Shown piece by piece: positions 17,430-26,377 of a DNA stretch of 64,000 nucleotides (position 1 is the stretch's first letter; each line of letters begins with the position of its first letter). The position numbers were made by a program, and so were the translations under genes. Source of the stretch: Phycisphaeraceae bacterium (GTDB lineage: Bacteria; Planctomycetota; Phycisphaerae; Phycisphaerales; Zrk34); contig JANQHD010000010.1 of the NCBI GenBank assembly GCA_028282805.1, positions 186,001 to 250,000 of the forward strand, read 5' to 3'. The notes under the pieces are model-generated. The model did no database searches. It worked only from the letters and a program-made list of their open reading frames with translations, and was not told the DNA's origin.

Positions 17430-17645
17430 TTAGTGGCGGTAGGTAATTCGGCCACGGGTCAGGTCGTACGGGCTGATCTCGACGGTCACCTTGTCGCCGG
17501 GCACGATCTTGATGTAGTGCATCCGCATCTTGCCCGCGAGGGTGGCCAGCACTTCGTGGTCGTTTTCCAGACGCACCTTGAACATGGCGTTCGGCAGGGC
17601 GTCGAGCACTTCCGCCTCGACCTGGATTTTCGCTTCTTTGGCCAT
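17430..17645 (-). CDS. infA: Translation initiation factor IF-1
   Basis: A 71-aa single S1/OB-fold protein that binds the 30S A site during initiation. [20 protein letters not shown] at the N-terminus, then [24 protein letters not shown] and [14 protein letters not shown] at the C-terminus are the standard sequence. It sits between map and rpmJ as in many spc operons. Confidence 0.97.
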   Translation of the reverse strand: MAKEAKIQVEAEVLDALPNAMFKVRLENDHEVLATLAGKMRMHYIKIVPGDKVTVEISPYDLTRGRITYRH

Positions 17646-17661
17646 TCGACCTCGTTGTTCG

Positions 17662-18432
17662 TTAGCTTCCGTTAGTCAACACGTCGCAGCCTGAGTCGGT
17701 GACGGCGATCGTGTGCTCGTAGTGGGCCGCGGGCAGGCCGTCGACCGTCGCGACCGTCCAGTGGTCGTCGAGCACCCTCACGTTGTCGCCGCCGAGGCAG
17801 CACATCGGCTCGACCGCCAGCACCATGCCGGCCTTGAGCTCGATGTCTCGCCGCCGCAACTCGCGGCTGACGAAGTTGGGCACCTTCGGGTCCTCGTGGA
17901 GGTTCTCGCCGATGCCGTGCCCAACGAACTCCTTGACGATGCCCAGCCTCGCGCGCCGGGCGTAGTTCTCCATGTAACCGGCGATCTTGCTCCACTTCAC
18001 GCCGGGGCGGATGTTCTGGATCGCGATGCCCAGCACGTGCTCGGTCACCTCGCACAGGTGCCGGGTGCGTTCGTCCACCTCGCCGACCAAGATGGTCGTG
18101 GCGCTGTCGCCGCACCAGCCGTCGATCTTCACACCGAAGTCGACGCTGACGATGTCGCCGTCTTCGATCACCCGCTCGCCGGGGATCCCGTGCACCACCT
18201 CCTCGTTGACGGAGATGCACGTGCTGGCCGGGAACGGCGTGACGCCGGGGTAATCCTTGAACAGCGCGATCGCGTCGATCCCGTCGAGCACACGCTCGGC
18301 CGCGGCGTCCACCTCGGCCGTCGTCGCCCCGGGCTTGCAGGCCTCCGCGGCCCTCGCCAAGCCCTCGTGGACCAGCCGGCACGCGACACGCATCTTCTCG
18401 ATCTGCTCAGGGCTCTTGTAGCTGATCGCCAT
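17662..18432 (-). CDS. map: Methionine aminopeptidase type I
   Basis: 256 aa, M24A fold, removes the initiator Met from nascent proteins. The five metal ligands are visible: Asp/Asp in [17 protein letters not shown], His in [14 protein letters not shown], Glu in [12 protein letters not shown] and Glu in [11 protein letters not shown]. The start at [15 protein letters not shown] is the family start; the frame stays open another 35 codons upstream without homology. Between secY and infA, where adk often sits before map; adk is absent. Confidence 0.94.
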   Translation of the reverse strand: MAISYKSPEQIEKMRVACRLVHEGLARAAEACKPGATTAEVDAAAERVLDGIDAIALFKDYPGVTPFPASTCISVNEEVVHGIPGERVIEDGDIVSVDFGVKIDGWCGDSATTILVGEVDERTRHLCEVTEHVLGIAIQNIRPGVKWSKIAGYMENYARRARLGIVKEFVGHGIGENLHEDPKVPNFVSRELRRRDIELKAGMVLAVEPMCCLGGDNVRVLDDHWTVATVDGLPAAHYEHTIAVTDSGCDVLTNGS

Positions 18433-18563
18433 GGTGTCGATAGTCCGGGCCGGTCCCGTCACTCCTGTCTCGCCGCCCCACCGATCACCGGCTAGGCGCG
18501 AATCGGTCATGTTATCCAGCCCCCGCATCCGTGCCAAGGGGGCAAAGGGCCTTAAATCCCGTT

Positions 18564-20006
18564 TTACCCGCGGGCGCCGCGGATCCGGGGGCCCTTGCCG
18601 CCGCCCGGGCCCTCGCCGAGGAAGCCCTGGTAATTCCGCATCAGCAGGCCCGCCTCGAGCCGCTGGACAAAGTCGAGGATCACGCTCACCGAGATCAGCA
18701 ACGCCGTGCCGCCCAGGAAGCTGGTGACGAACAGGTCGATCCCCAGCGCCCCGCTGATCACGCTGGGCACCACGGCGATGATCGCCAGGAAGCCCGCCCC
18801 GACGTAGGTGATGCGTTCCATCACCCGCTCGAGGTACTCGGCGGTGCGCGGCCCGGGCCGCAGGCCGGGGATGAAGCTGCCGTTGTCACGCAGGTTGATC
18901 GAGATCTCGCGCGGCTGGAACTGGACCGTGGTCCAGAAGTACGCGAAGAAGTAGATCAACAGGATGTAGATGATCTCGTAGAGGTACGCGCCCATCTGGA
19001 AGTTGTCGCTGAACCAGGAGAACGACGAGGTCCACATCTTCGTCCACAGCGGCATCGGGTCCGAGCCTTCGACACCGTACTTCGCGGTCGCGTTCTGCGC
19101 GAAACTCGAGAACCACTTGGAGCCCATGATCGGGATCATCAGCAGCGAGCTGGCGAAAATGATCGGCATCACGCCGCCGTGGTTCACGCGCAGCGGCAGG
19201 TAGCTGCGCTGGCCGCCGTAGACGCGCCGACCGCGGGTGTGCTTGGCCTGCTGCACGGGGATGCGGCGCTGGCCCTGGGTGATCAGCACGCAGCCGCCGG
19301 TGACGAACACGAACGAGCCGATGAGGAACAGCAGCTTGAGGGGGCCGAGCTTGTCGTCGGCGGCGCCGGCGACCATCTCGGTGTTCTTGGCGACCCAGCC
19401 GATGGCGCTGGGGATGCTGCTGAGGATGCCCGCGGTGATGATCAGCGAGGCGCCGTTGCCGATGCCGTACTTGTCGATCTGTTCGCCGAGCCACATCATG
19501 ATGATGGTGCCCGCGGTCAGGCCGACGATCCCGCTGAGCCAGAACAGGGCCGTGCCCCTCAGCTCGGGGTAGACGAGGTTGTCGGGGCTTCCGTGGACGT
19601 AACCGACCCACACGAAAGCCTGGATGATACACAGGCCGACGGTGGCGTAACGGGTGTATTCCTGGATCTTCTGCTGGCCGGCGGCGCCTTCCTTGCGCAG
19701 CCTTTCCAGCGAGGGCAGGACCGTGGCGAGCAGTTGGAAGATGATCGCCGCGGAGATGTAGGGCATGATGCCCAGGCCGAACAGCGTCGACTGCTGGAGG
19801 TTGCCGCCGGTGAAGATGCCGACGAACTTGGCGATCTCGCCGAGCGCGCCGGACTGGGTTTCCATGTGCTTGGTCAGCTCGGCCTGGTTGACGCCGGGCA
19901 GCGGGATCCAGAACCCGATGCGGTAGATCACCAGCATGCCCATGGTGAACAGGAGCTTGTTCCGCAGGTCGGCGATCTTAAAGATGTTGATCAGTGCCCT
20001 GAGCAT
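18564..20006 (-). CDS. secY: Preprotein translocase subunit SecY
   Basis: A 480-aa channel subunit of the Sec translocon with ten hydrophobic segments. Recognisable features: the plug/TM2 region IFTGGNLQQSTLFGLGIMPYISA, YGIGNGASLIITAGI, and RRIPVQQAKHTRGRRVYGGQRSYLPLRVNHGGVMPIIFASSL before TM7. It is slightly longer than the usual ~440 aa owing to extended periplasmic and cytoplasmic loops. Follows rplO as in most spc operons. Confidence 0.96.
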   Translation of the reverse strand: MLRALINIFKIADLRNKLLFTMGMLVIYRIGFWIPLPGVNQAELTKHMETQSGALGEIAKFVGIFTGGNLQQSTLFGLGIMPYISAAIIFQLLATVLPSLERLRKEGAAGQQKIQEYTRYATVGLCIIQAFVWVGYVHGSPDNLVYPELRGTALFWLSGIVGLTAGTIIMMWLGEQIDKYGIGNGASLIITAGILSSIPSAIGWVAKNTEMVAGAADDKLGPLKLLFLIGSFVFVTGGCVLITQGQRRIPVQQAKHTRGRRVYGGQRSYLPLRVNHGGVMPIIFASSLLMIPIMGSKWFSSFAQNATAKYGVEGSDPMPLWTKMWTSSFSWFSDNFQMGAYLYEIIYILLIYFFAYFWTTVQFQPREISINLRDNGSFIPGLRPGPRTAEYLERVMERITYVGAGFLAIIAVVPSVISGALGIDLFVTSFLGGTALLISVSVILDFVQRLEAGLLMRNYQGFLGEGPGGGKGPRIRGARG

Positions 20007-20071
20007 GGTGTCGATCTCAAGTTTGAGATTTCACTTCCCGAAAAGAGAAGTCCGTTTCCCTTGGTAGCACG

Positions 20072-20533
20072 TTAGACGTTCTTGGCCTCGCCGCCGGCGG
20101 CCTCGATCTTCTGCTTGGCCGAGGCGCTGAACTTGGCGGCGGTGACGGTGAGCTTCTTGGTCAGCTCGCCCTCGCCGAGGATCTTGAGCGGGTTCTTGGC
20201 GTGGCTGTGCGAGATCAGGCCCTTGGCCGCGAGGGTTTCGACGTTGACCTCGTCGCCGGCCTCGAAGCGGGCTTCGAGGACCTTGACGTTGACGACGTTG
20301 TAGACCTTGCGGAACAGGGCGTTGGTAAAGCCGCGCTTGGGGATGCGGCGGAAGTACGGGGTCTGTCCGCCCTCGTAGAGCGGGTGGATGGAGCCGCCGA
20401 AGCCGGCGCGGGAGCCGGAGCCCTTGTGGCCGCGGCCGGCGGTCTTGCCGGTGCCGGAGCCGGGGCCGCGCCCGATGCGCTTGCGCGAGCGGTGCTTGCC
20501 AACCTGAGCCGTGATTTCGTGGATCATCGCCAT
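20072..20533 (-). CDS. rplO: Ribosomal protein L15
   Basis: About 153 aa. N-terminal MIHEITAQVGKHRSRKRIGRGPGSGTGKTAGRGHKG is the long basic extension that threads into 23S rRNA; the body contains GFTNALFRKVYNVVNV. The start may be this Met (MAMIHE) or two codons later. It directly follows rpsE with no rpmD (L30) gene in the 43-bp gap. Confidence 0.95.
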   Translation of the reverse strand: MAMIHEITAQVGKHRSRKRIGRGPGSGTGKTAGRGHKGSGSRAGFGGSIHPLYEGGQTPYFRRIPKRGFTNALFRKVYNVVNVKVLEARFEAGDEVNVETLAAKGLISHSHAKNPLKILGEGELTKKLTVTAAKFSASAKQKIEAAGGEAKNV

Positions 20534-20576
20534 GATGCAAACCTTCATACGCGCGACGGGTCGCGCCGGTCAGTGG

Positions 20577-21362
20577 TTACTCGGATTTTTCCTCGGGCGC
20601 AGCTTCGGGGGCCGGGGCCTCGGGGGCGGGCGTTTCAGCCGGGGCGTCGGGGGCGGGGGCCTCAGCGGGAGCCGCGGCTTCCGGCGCCGGCGCATCGCCG
20701 CCACGGCCGCGTCCACCGCCGCCGCCGCGTCCGCCGCGACCGCGGCCGCCCTTGCCGCCCTTCTGCTGGCCGACGACGTTGACCGGGGCCTTGGCCTTCG
20801 ACTCTTCGTCGGCGACCGCCGCGGGGGCGTACTTCTCGCCGAGCTCGATCTTCTCGTCGACGGTGGTCTTGTCGATCGTCACGCCGCGCAAGCCAGCGAT
20901 GGTCTCGCGGCTGCGCAGCTGGTCGAGGCCGTCGATCACGGCCTTGGCCAGGTTCTTCTGGTTGGTCGAACCGAACGCCTTGGTCAGCACGTCCTTGACG
21001 CCCGCCAGTTCCAGCACGGCGCGGACGGTGCCGCCGGCGATCACGCCGGTGCCCGGCGATGCGGGCATGAGGCGGACGCTGGAGGCGAGGAACCGGCCGC
21101 TGACCTCGTGCGGGATGGTGCTGCGGTTGAGCACGATCGGCTTGAGGTTGCGCTTGGCGTTCTTCTGGGCCTTCTCGATCGCGGCGGGCACGCCGGGCGC
21201 CTTGCCGTAGCCGAGGCCGACCCGGCCGTTGCGGTCACCGACCACGACCATGGCGCCGAAGCTGAACCGGCGGCCACCCTTGACGGTGGCGGCGGTCCGG
21301 TAGATGCCGATGGTGGTGGACTCGAGTGCCCCTTGCGCGTTGTCTTCAAGAATCTCTGGCAT
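20577..21362 (-). CDS. rpsE: Ribosomal protein S5 with Gly/Arg- and Ala/Pro-rich C-terminal extension
   Basis: 261 aa against a usual ~165-170. The first ~165 residues are normal S5: dsRNA-binding part with VKGGRRFSFGAMVVVGDRNGRVG, then GTGVIAGGTVRAVLELAGVKDVLTKAFGSTNQ. From about residue 195 comes an RGG-like block (GGKGGRGRGGRGGGGGRGRGG), then about 40 residues of Ala/Pro/Glu repeats. The tail is low-complexity and probably disordered; its role is unknown. Confidence 0.95.
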   Translation of the reverse strand: MPEILEDNAQGALESTTIGIYRTAATVKGGRRFSFGAMVVVGDRNGRVGLGYGKAPGVPAAIEKAQKNAKRNLKPIVLNRSTIPHEVSGRFLASSVRLMPASPGTGVIAGGTVRAVLELAGVKDVLTKAFGSTNQKNLAKAVIDGLDQLRSRETIAGLRGVTIDKTTVDEKIELGEKYAPAAVADEESKAKAPVNVVGQQKGGKGGRGRGGRGGGGGRGRGGDAPAPEAAAPAEAPAPDAPAETPAPEAPAPEAAPEEKSE

Positions 21363-21385
21363 GTTTGTCTTCCTGCCTTTTCAGG

Positions 21386-21736
21386 TCAGAACTTCAGCCC
21401 ACCTTCGCGGGCCGCGTCGGCCAACGCCTTGACGCGGCCGTGGAAACGGAAGCCGTTGCGGTCGAAGCAGACGGCCTCGACCCCGGCGGCCTTGGCCTTC
21501 TCGGCCAGCGCCTTGCCCACCTCGGCGGCGGCGACGGCGTTGTAGCCCTTGTCCAGCGACCGGCTGTTGGCCGAGGCCAGCGTCTTGCCCGCCACGTCGT
21601 CGATCACCTGGGCGTAAATGTGCTTGCCCGAACGGAACACCGTCAACCGGGGTTGGGCGGGTGTGCCGAACAGGCGCTTGCGCAGGCCCCGCTTGCGGCG
21701 GTGCCGTCGGACGCGTTTGAGTGTGGCCATTTCCAT
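21386..21736 (-). CDS. rplR: Ribosomal protein L18
   Basis: 116 aa (114 if the second Met is used). It binds 5S rRNA in the central protuberance. Landmarks: [38 protein letters not shown] and the C-terminal [31 protein letters not shown]. Standard position between rplF and rpsE. Confidence 0.96.
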   Translation of the reverse strand: MEMATLKRVRRHRRKRGLRKRLFGTPAQPRLTVFRSGKHIYAQVIDDVAGKTLASANSRSLDKGYNAVAAAEVGKALAEKAKAAGVEAVCFDRNGFRFHGRVKALADAAREGGLKF

Positions 21737-21789
21737 CGTTCGTTTCCTCGATCGATCCGCGACCGGCGGACCGAGTCATCTGCTTAAAG

Positions 21790-22332
21790 TTAACCGCCGC
21801 CCGCGAAGGCCTTGCCTTCCTTGCGCACCACGACCTCGTCGGCGTACTTGATGCCCTTGGCGTTGTACGGCTCGGGCGGCCGGTGGGCACGGATCATCGA
21901 AGCGCACTGGCCGACCTGCTGCTTGTCGATGCCGCTGACGGTGATCCTCGGGCCCTCGATCTTCACGTCGACGCCCATCGGCACCTCGACGGTGCGGGTG
22001 TCGGCGTAACCGACGTTCAGCGCGACGGTGCGGCCCTGGAGCTTGGCCGTCCAACCCACGCCGTTGATCTCCAGCACCTTCGAGTAGCCCTGGCTGACGC
22101 CGGTGACCATGTTCTGGATCAGCGCCCGGGTGGTGCCGTGGTAGGCCTTGGAGGCCTTCGAGTCGTTGCCGCGCTCGACGACGACCGCGTTGTCCTCGAC
22201 CTTGACCGAGACCTCCGGCCGGTGCTCGAAGGTGAGCGTGCCGAGCTTGCCCTGAACGCTGACCACCCGGCCGGACACCGAGGCGGTGACGCCGGCGGGC
22301 AGGGTGATGGGTTGTTTACCGATTCGGCTCAT
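21790..22332 (-). CDS. rplF: Ribosomal protein L6
   Basis: 180 aa, two-domain L6. N-terminal MSRIGKQPITLPAGVTASV and the C-terminal RHRPPEPYNAKGIKY-type motif (here AHRPPEPYNAKGIKYADEVV) are diagnostic. It lies near the GTPase-associated region of the 50S subunit. Standard spc order between rpsH and rplR. Confidence 0.97.
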   Translation of the reverse strand: MSRIGKQPITLPAGVTASVSGRVVSVQGKLGTLTFEHRPEVSVKVEDNAVVVERGNDSKASKAYHGTTRALIQNMVTGVSQGYSKVLEINGVGWTAKLQGRTVALNVGYADTRTVEVPMGVDVKIEGPRITVSGIDKQQVGQCASMIRAHRPPEPYNAKGIKYADEVVVRKEGKAFAGGG

Positions 22333-22393
22333 GTTCGTTTCCTGTTCCGTCTGGCTCCACCCCGAACGCTCGGGGGCTTCCGGTGCTTGCTTG

Positions 22394-22792
22394 TTACTCG
22401 ACGGTGCAGATCAGCTCGCCGCCGACGTTCTTCTCGCGCGCCTGGCGGTCGGACAACACGCCGTGCGAGGTCGAGACGATCGCGATGCCCAGCCCCGCCA
22501 GCGGCCGCGGCAGCTCGTCGACGCCGGTGTAGCGGCGGCAGCCGGGCTTGGAGACGCGCTTGAGCTGGTGGATGATCTGCTCGCCGCGCGGCCCGTACTT
22601 CAGCGCCACGCGCAACAGGCCCTGGCGGCCGTCGTCCACCGCGTCGAAGTCGGTGATGTAGCCTTCCGCCTTGAGCACCTCGGCGATGCCGGTGCAGATC
22701 TTGGAACGCTTGATCATCACGTGGCGCGACTGGTTGCGCACCGCGTTGCGGATGCGGGTCAGCATGTCGGCGATCGGGTCGCTAAGGCTCAT
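22394..22792 (-). CDS. rpsH: Ribosomal protein S8
   Basis: 132 aa: MSLSDPIADMLTRIRNAVRNQ at the N-terminus and the C-terminal GLGIAIVSTSHGVLSDRQAREKNVGGELICTVE are typical of S8, which binds helix 21 of 16S rRNA. Preceded by a 140-bp gap with an octamer array. Confidence 0.97.
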   Translation of the reverse strand: MSLSDPIADMLTRIRNAVRNQSRHVMIKRSKICTGIAEVLKAEGYITDFDAVDDGRQGLLRVALKYGPRGEQIIHQLKRVSKPGCRRYTGVDELPRPLAGLGIAIVSTSHGVLSDRQAREKNVGGELICTVE

Positions 22793-22827
22793 ACGATCGT
22801 TTCTCCGATCTGGCTCGGCCTTAAAGG

Positions 22828-22926
22828 CATCGAGCCATCAAGCCACCGAGCCATCTAGGTCTTCGTTGCGTGGTCAGGTTCATCGAGCCGTCTCGGTGGC
22901 TGGGTGGCTCGATGCCTGGATGGCTT
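22828..22926. repeat. Inverted tandem-octamer array (GAGCCATC type)
   Basis: Left arm of octamers ATCGAGCC/ATCAAGCC/ACCGAGCC, a ~20-bp spacer, then octamers of opposite sense (GGTGGCTG, GGTGGCTC, GATGGCT type). The arms would form a long hairpin in the rpsN-rpsH intercistronic RNA. The same octamer family forms a perfect 31-bp inverted repeat at 37303-37416. Confidence 0.75.
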
Positions 22927-22933
22927 TCCGTTC

Positions 22934-23203
22934 TTACCAACTGGCCTTCTTCATGCCCGGGATCTTGCCCTGCAGCGCGAGCTCGCGGAGCATGATGCGG
23001 CTGATGCCGAGCTTGCGGTACACGCCGCGGGTGCGCCCGGTCAGCTTGCACATCTTGCGGATGCGCGTGGGGCTGGCGTCGCGGGGCAGGCGGGCCAGGC
23101 CGGCGTAGTCGCCTTCCTGCTTCAGCTTCTCGCGGAGCTCGCGGTACTTGTCGACCGTCTTCTCCACGCGCGCCATCCGGGTAAAAGTGCTTCTGCTCGC
23201 CAT
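22934..23203 (-). CDS. rpsN: Ribosomal protein S14 (zinc-independent form)
   Basis: 89 aa. C-terminal [44 protein letters not shown] identifies S14. The zinc-binding C-X2-C...C-X2-C motif of the short form is absent, so this is the C- (zinc-free) variant, in contrast to the zinc form of L36 in the same operon. rplE ends 3 bp upstream of its start. Confidence 0.95.
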   Translation of the reverse strand: MASRSTFTRMARVEKTVDKYRELREKLKQEGDYAGLARLPRDASPTRIRKMCKLTGRTRGVYRKLGISRIMLRELALQGKIPGMKKASW

Positions 23204-23206
23204 GGG

Positions 23207-23770
23207 TCAGCTATCCTCTCGCTGGAACGGCCAGCCCAACTCGGCCAGCACGAAACGGCTTTTCTCGGGGTTCGAGTTCTTCAGCACGACGTTGACGTTC
23301 ATGCCGTGGTTGTACTGGGCGTTGGCCATGTCGATCTCGGGGAAGATGCCCTGCTCCTGGATGCCGAAGCTGTAGTTGCCGGCGGCGTCGAAGCTCCTGT
23401 CGGGCAGGCCGCGGAAGTCCTTGACGCGCGGGATCGCGATCGAGATCAGCCGGTCGAGGAACTCCCACATCCGGTCGCCGCGGAGGGTGACCATGGCGTG
23501 GGAGAGGTAGCCTTCACGCACCTTGAAGTTCGACACGCTCTTGCGGGCCTTGATCAGCACGGCCTGCTGGCCGGAGATCGCGGCGAGGTCGGCGAGGACC
23601 TGGTCCTTGACGTGGGCGCGGACCTTGGTGCCGTCGAGCTCCTTGCCCATGCCGACGTTGATCACGATCTTGTCGAGCTTGGGCCGCGCGAGCTTGTTCT
23701 TGATGCCGAACTGGGCATCGACCTTCTCGGTCACGGCGGATTCGAACTTTTCTTTCAGTCGCGGGGTCAT
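23207..23770 (-). CDS. rplE: Ribosomal protein L5
   Basis: 187 aa; binds 5S rRNA. Typical segments: KLDKIVINVGMGKE, ISGQQAVLIKARKSVSNFKVREG, RDFRGLP-type VKDFRGLPDRSFDAAGNYSFGIQEQGIFPEID and a C-terminal short tail. Canonical location after rplX. Confidence 0.96.
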   Translation of the reverse strand: MTPRLKEKFESAVTEKVDAQFGIKNKLARPKLDKIVINVGMGKELDGTKVRAHVKDQVLADLAAISGQQAVLIKARKSVSNFKVREGYLSHAMVTLRGDRMWEFLDRLISIAIPRVKDFRGLPDRSFDAAGNYSFGIQEQGIFPEIDMANAQYNHGMNVNVVLKNSNPEKSRFVLAELGWPFQREDS

Positions 23771-23813
23771 CGTGTTTCACCCAATGTGTGCGGCGGTCGT
23801 CGCCGCGGGTCGT

Positions 23814-24158
23814 TTACTTTTTCTTCTTCGCCTTGCGGACCACGCTCAGCTCGTCGTCGCCGCGGACGGCCACGCGGACCTTCGAGCCGTCGGCCTTGAT
23901 ATCGAAGCGGACGCGGGAGCCCTTGCCCGAGGAGGGCGCGACGGGCAGGACGTTGGAGATGTGGATCGGCATCTCCTTGTCGATGCGGCCGCCCTGGGGG
24001 TTGTTCTGCGAGGGGCGGACGTGCTTGCGACGCACGTTGATGCCCTGGACCACCACCAGGTCCTTGTCGGGCAGGACGCGGAGGACCTTGCCGGTCGAGC
24101 CCTTGTCGTTGCCGGCGATGACCTGGACGAGGTCGCCTGATTTCACGTGTCGAGCCAT
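23814..24158 (-). CDS. rplX: Ribosomal protein L24
   Basis: 114 aa with an N-terminal KOW motif ([39 protein letters not shown]). It is an assembly initiator of the 50S subunit. The C-terminus ends in a lysine run (KAKKKK). Standard order between rplN and rplE. Confidence 0.96.
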   Translation of the reverse strand: MARHVKSGDLVQVIAGNDKGSTGKVLRVLPDKDLVVVQGINVRRKHVRPSQNNPQGGRIDKEMPIHISNVLPVAPSSGKGSRVRFDIKADGSKVRVAVRGDDELSVVRKAKKKK

Positions 24159-24173
24159 GGCTTTGCTTCCATT

Positions 24174-24199
24174 ACGCGGCCGGGCCGCGTCGCTAAGTA
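24174..24199 (-). promoter_or_regulatory. CTTAGCGAC + GC-hairpin intercistronic element (rplN-rplX gap)
   Basis: On the transcribed strand CTTAGCGACGCGGC pairs across a 3-nt loop with GCCGCGT, about 15 nt before the rplX start and a few bases after the rplN stop. Member of the recurrent element family of the ribosomal operon. Confidence 0.55.
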
Positions 24200-24209
24200 T
24201 CCCGTTTCG

Positions 24210-24596
24210 TCACACGACCTCGGAGGCGAGGGAGACGATCTTCATGTAGTTCTTCTCACGCAGCTCGCGGGCGACGGCGCCGAAGATGCGGGTGCCGCGG
24301 GGGTTGCCGTTGTCGTCGATGATGACCACGGCGTTGCGGTCGAAGCGGACGGAGCTGCCGTCCTTGCGTTTGACCGGGTAGCTGGTGCGGACGACGACGG
24401 CCTTGCAGAGCTCGTGCTCCTTGACCTCGCCGTTGGGCAGGGCCTTCTTGATCGTCACGACGACGCGGTCGCCGATCGTGGCGGTCTTGCGGGTGAACTT
24501 GCCCGCGCCGGTCGAGCCGCGGAGCACGCGGATGACCTGTGCTTCCTTGGCGCCGGTGTTGTCGGCGACGTCGATGCGTGTTTCGGCTTGGATCAT
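24210..24596 (-). CDS. rplN: Ribosomal protein L14
   Basis: 128 aa. [28 protein letters not shown] at the start and [28 protein letters not shown] at the end are the family signature. L14 contacts 16S rRNA in intersubunit bridges. Order rpsQ-rplN-rplX is conserved. Confidence 0.97.
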   Translation of the reverse strand: MIQAETRIDVADNTGAKEAQVIRVLRGSTGAGKFTRKTATIGDRVVVTIKKALPNGEVKEHELCKAVVVRTSYPVKRKDGSSVRFDRNAVVIIDDNGNPRGTRIFGAVARELREKNYMKIVSLASEVV

Positions 24597-24651
24597 CGGA
24601 TCGTTACCTCGTGCGCGGCTCGGGCCGCGGCGTGTTCCTTGCTCGGGGCCT

Positions 24652-24930
24652 TCAGCCGGCCGCTTGTTCGAGGACCTTGACCAGCCGCCAGCTCTTGGTC
24701 TTGCTGACCGGCCGGCAGGGCGCGATCTCGACCAGGTCGCCGACCTTGGCGTCGTTCTTGGGGTCGTGCACGTGGAAGCTCATCCGGCGCTTGATGTACT
24801 TGCCGTACTTGGGGTCCTTGGCGCGGTAGTTGACCTCGACCTTGACGGTCTGGTCGCGCGCGTCGGAGACGACGTGCCCGGTCTGGGTGCCCACCAGCGG
24901 TTTGCGTGATGTCGTGGTCGTGTCGCTCAT
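24652..24930 (-). CDS. rpsQ: Ribosomal protein S17
   Basis: 92 aa OB-fold protein. [71 protein letters not shown] covers the S17 core, with the typical V-X-E-I-X-x-C-R-P-x-S-K-T-K motif. It follows rpmC by 8 bp. Confidence 0.96.
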   Translation of the reverse strand: MSDTTTTSRKPLVGTQTGHVVSDARDQTVKVEVNYRAKDPKYGKYIKRRMSFHVHDPKNDAKVGDLVEIAPCRPVSKTKSWRLVKVLEQAAG

Positions 24931-24938
24931 CGTTATCC

Positions 24939-25142
24939 TCAGGCCTTGTTGGCCAGCTCACGAGCCCGCTGTTCGGTCAGCAGCCGGGCGATTTCCCGTC
25001 GGGACTTACGCATCAACGTCGGGTCGTCGAGCTTCTCGGTCACCGCCTGACTCTTGAGGTCAAACAGGTGGCGGCGCTGGCGCTCCAGCTCCTCGACGAT
25101 CTCCTCGTTGCTCATTTTTCTGACTTCTTCACCAGTGCTCAT
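24939..25142 (-). CDS. rpmC: Ribosomal protein L29
   Basis: 67 aa, two-helix protein at the polypeptide exit tunnel. Contains EEIVEELERQRRHLFDLKSQAVTEKLDDPTLMRKSRREIARLLTEQRARE, the expected coiled hairpin. Between rplP and rpsQ, as usual. Confidence 0.95.
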   Translation of the reverse strand: MSTGEEVRKMSNEEIVEELERQRRHLFDLKSQAVTEKLDDPTLMRKSRREIARLLTEQRARELANKA

Positions 25143-25161
25143 GGCTTCTTACCTTCCGGCA

Positions 25162-25581
25162 TCAAACGGTGTGACGCCGACCGACCATCCGCACGCGTAC
25201 CGGCATCTTGTGCGCGATACGGCTGAAGGTCTGCTTGGCGATGTCTTCCGGCACGCCCGAGATCTCGTAGAGGATCGTGCCGGGCTTCACGACGGCCGCC
25301 CAATACTCGACGTCCGCCTTACCCTTACCCATGCGTGTTTCCAGCGGCTTCTTGCTGATCGGCTTGTCGGGGAAGATGCGGATGAACACCTTGCCCTGAC
25401 GCCGCAGGTAGTGCATCGCGGCGATGCGGCCGGCCTCGATCTGCCGCGCGGTGATCCACGCGGGCTCGAGGGTCTGCAGCCCGTAGTCGCCGTACGCGAC
25501 GTAGTTGCCGCGGGTGGCGTTGCCGCGGATGCGCCCACGCATCTGCTTGCGGTACTTAACTCGTTTTGGCATCGCCGGCAT
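25162..25581 (-). CDS. rplP: Ribosomal protein L16
   Basis: 139 aa. [50 protein letters not shown] and the C-terminal [35 protein letters not shown] are diagnostic. L16 positions tRNA near the A and P sites of the 50S subunit. Confidence 0.97.
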   Translation of the reverse strand: MPAMPKRVKYRKQMRGRIRGNATRGNYVAYGDYGLQTLEPAWITARQIEAGRIAAMHYLRRQGKVFIRIFPDKPISKKPLETRMGKGKADVEYWAAVVKPGTILYEISGVPEDIAKQTFSRIAHKMPVRVRMVGRRHTV

Positions 25582-25598
25582 GGCGAACCTCCATCAGC

Positions 25599-25620
25599 GC
25601 GACAAGTCGCGTCGCTAAAT
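25599..25620 (-). promoter_or_regulatory. ATTTAGCGAC + hairpin intercistronic element (rpsC-rplP gap)
   Basis: Transcribed strand: ATTTAGCGAC, then a GCGAC / GTCGC stem with 2-nt loop, a few bases ahead of the GGAGG ribosome binding site of rplP. Almost identical to the copy at 29829-29850. Confidence 0.6.
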
Positions 25621-25628
25621 AACCAGAC

Positions 25629-26333
25629 TCAGTGTCGACCACGTGCACGGGGGCGTGCGCCCGCGGCGCGGCTGAACTCTTCCTCGGCGCCGGGCTCTGA
25701 GAACATGCCCTTGTAGACCCAGACCTTGATGCCGATCGTGCCGTACGTCGTGCGGCTCTCGGCGAAGCCGTAGTCCACGTTGGCCTGCAGCGTCTGCAGC
25801 GGGATCGAGCCCAAACGCTGGGTCTCCTTGCGGCCCATCTCGCTGCCGCCCAACCGGCCGGACAATTGGATCTTCACGCCCAGTGCGCCGGCGTTCATCG
25901 CGCCCTCGCAGCGCATCTTCATGATGCGGCGGAAGCTGGCGCGCTTCTTCAGCTGCTCGGCGAGGCCCTCGGCGATGAGCTGGGCCTCGGTGTCGGGGTT
26001 CTTGACCTCGATGATGTTGATCACGATCTTGCGGCCGGTCAGCTTCTGCAGCTCCTGGGTGAGCAGGTCGACCTCGGCGCCCTTGGGGCCGATGACCAAG
26101 CCCGGCCGGGCGGTGCGGACGATGACCTTGAGCTCCTCGCGGGTGCGCTCGATGAGGATGTCGCTGACGGCGGCGAACGGCGGGGTGCGGTTCAGCCGGT
26201 GGTCGACGAACTTGCGGATCTTCTCGTCCTCGACGAGCAGCTCACCGTAGAGCGCCTTGGGGGCGTACCAGCGGCTCTTGTGAGCCTCGGTGATGCCGAC
26301 GCGGAATCCGAATGGGTGTGTCTTCTGTCCCAT
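25629..26333 (-). CDS. rpsC: Ribosomal protein S3
   Basis: 234 aa. N-terminal MGQKTHPFGFRVGITEAHKSRWYA, the KH domain (VIGPKGAEVDLLTQELQKLTG) and the S3 C-terminal domain (LGVKIQLSGRLGGSEMGRKE) are complete. S3 forms part of the mRNA entry channel. A short basic tail rich in Arg ends the protein. Confidence 0.97.
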   Translation of the reverse strand: MGQKTHPFGFRVGITEAHKSRWYAPKALYGELLVEDEKIRKFVDHRLNRTPPFAAVSDILIERTREELKVIVRTARPGLVIGPKGAEVDLLTQELQKLTGRKIVINIIEVKNPDTEAQLIAEGLAEQLKKRASFRRIMKMRCEGAMNAGALGVKIQLSGRLGGSEMGRKETQRLGSIPLQTLQANVDYGFAESRTTYGTIGIKVWVYKGMFSEPGAEEEFSRAAGARPRARGRH

Positions 26334-26350
26334 GGTGGTCCTTTTTCAAA

Positions 26351-26375
26351 CGCCGCGGTGCGCGGTCGCCTAAAT
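26351..26375 (-). promoter_or_regulatory. ATTTAGGCGAC + hairpin intercistronic element (rplV-rpsC gap)
   Basis: Transcribed strand ATTTAGGCGA followed by a CCGCG / CGCGG stem with a 3-nt loop; starts three bases after the rplV stop. More diverged member of the recurrent element family. Confidence 0.5.
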
Positions 26376-26377
26376 CG

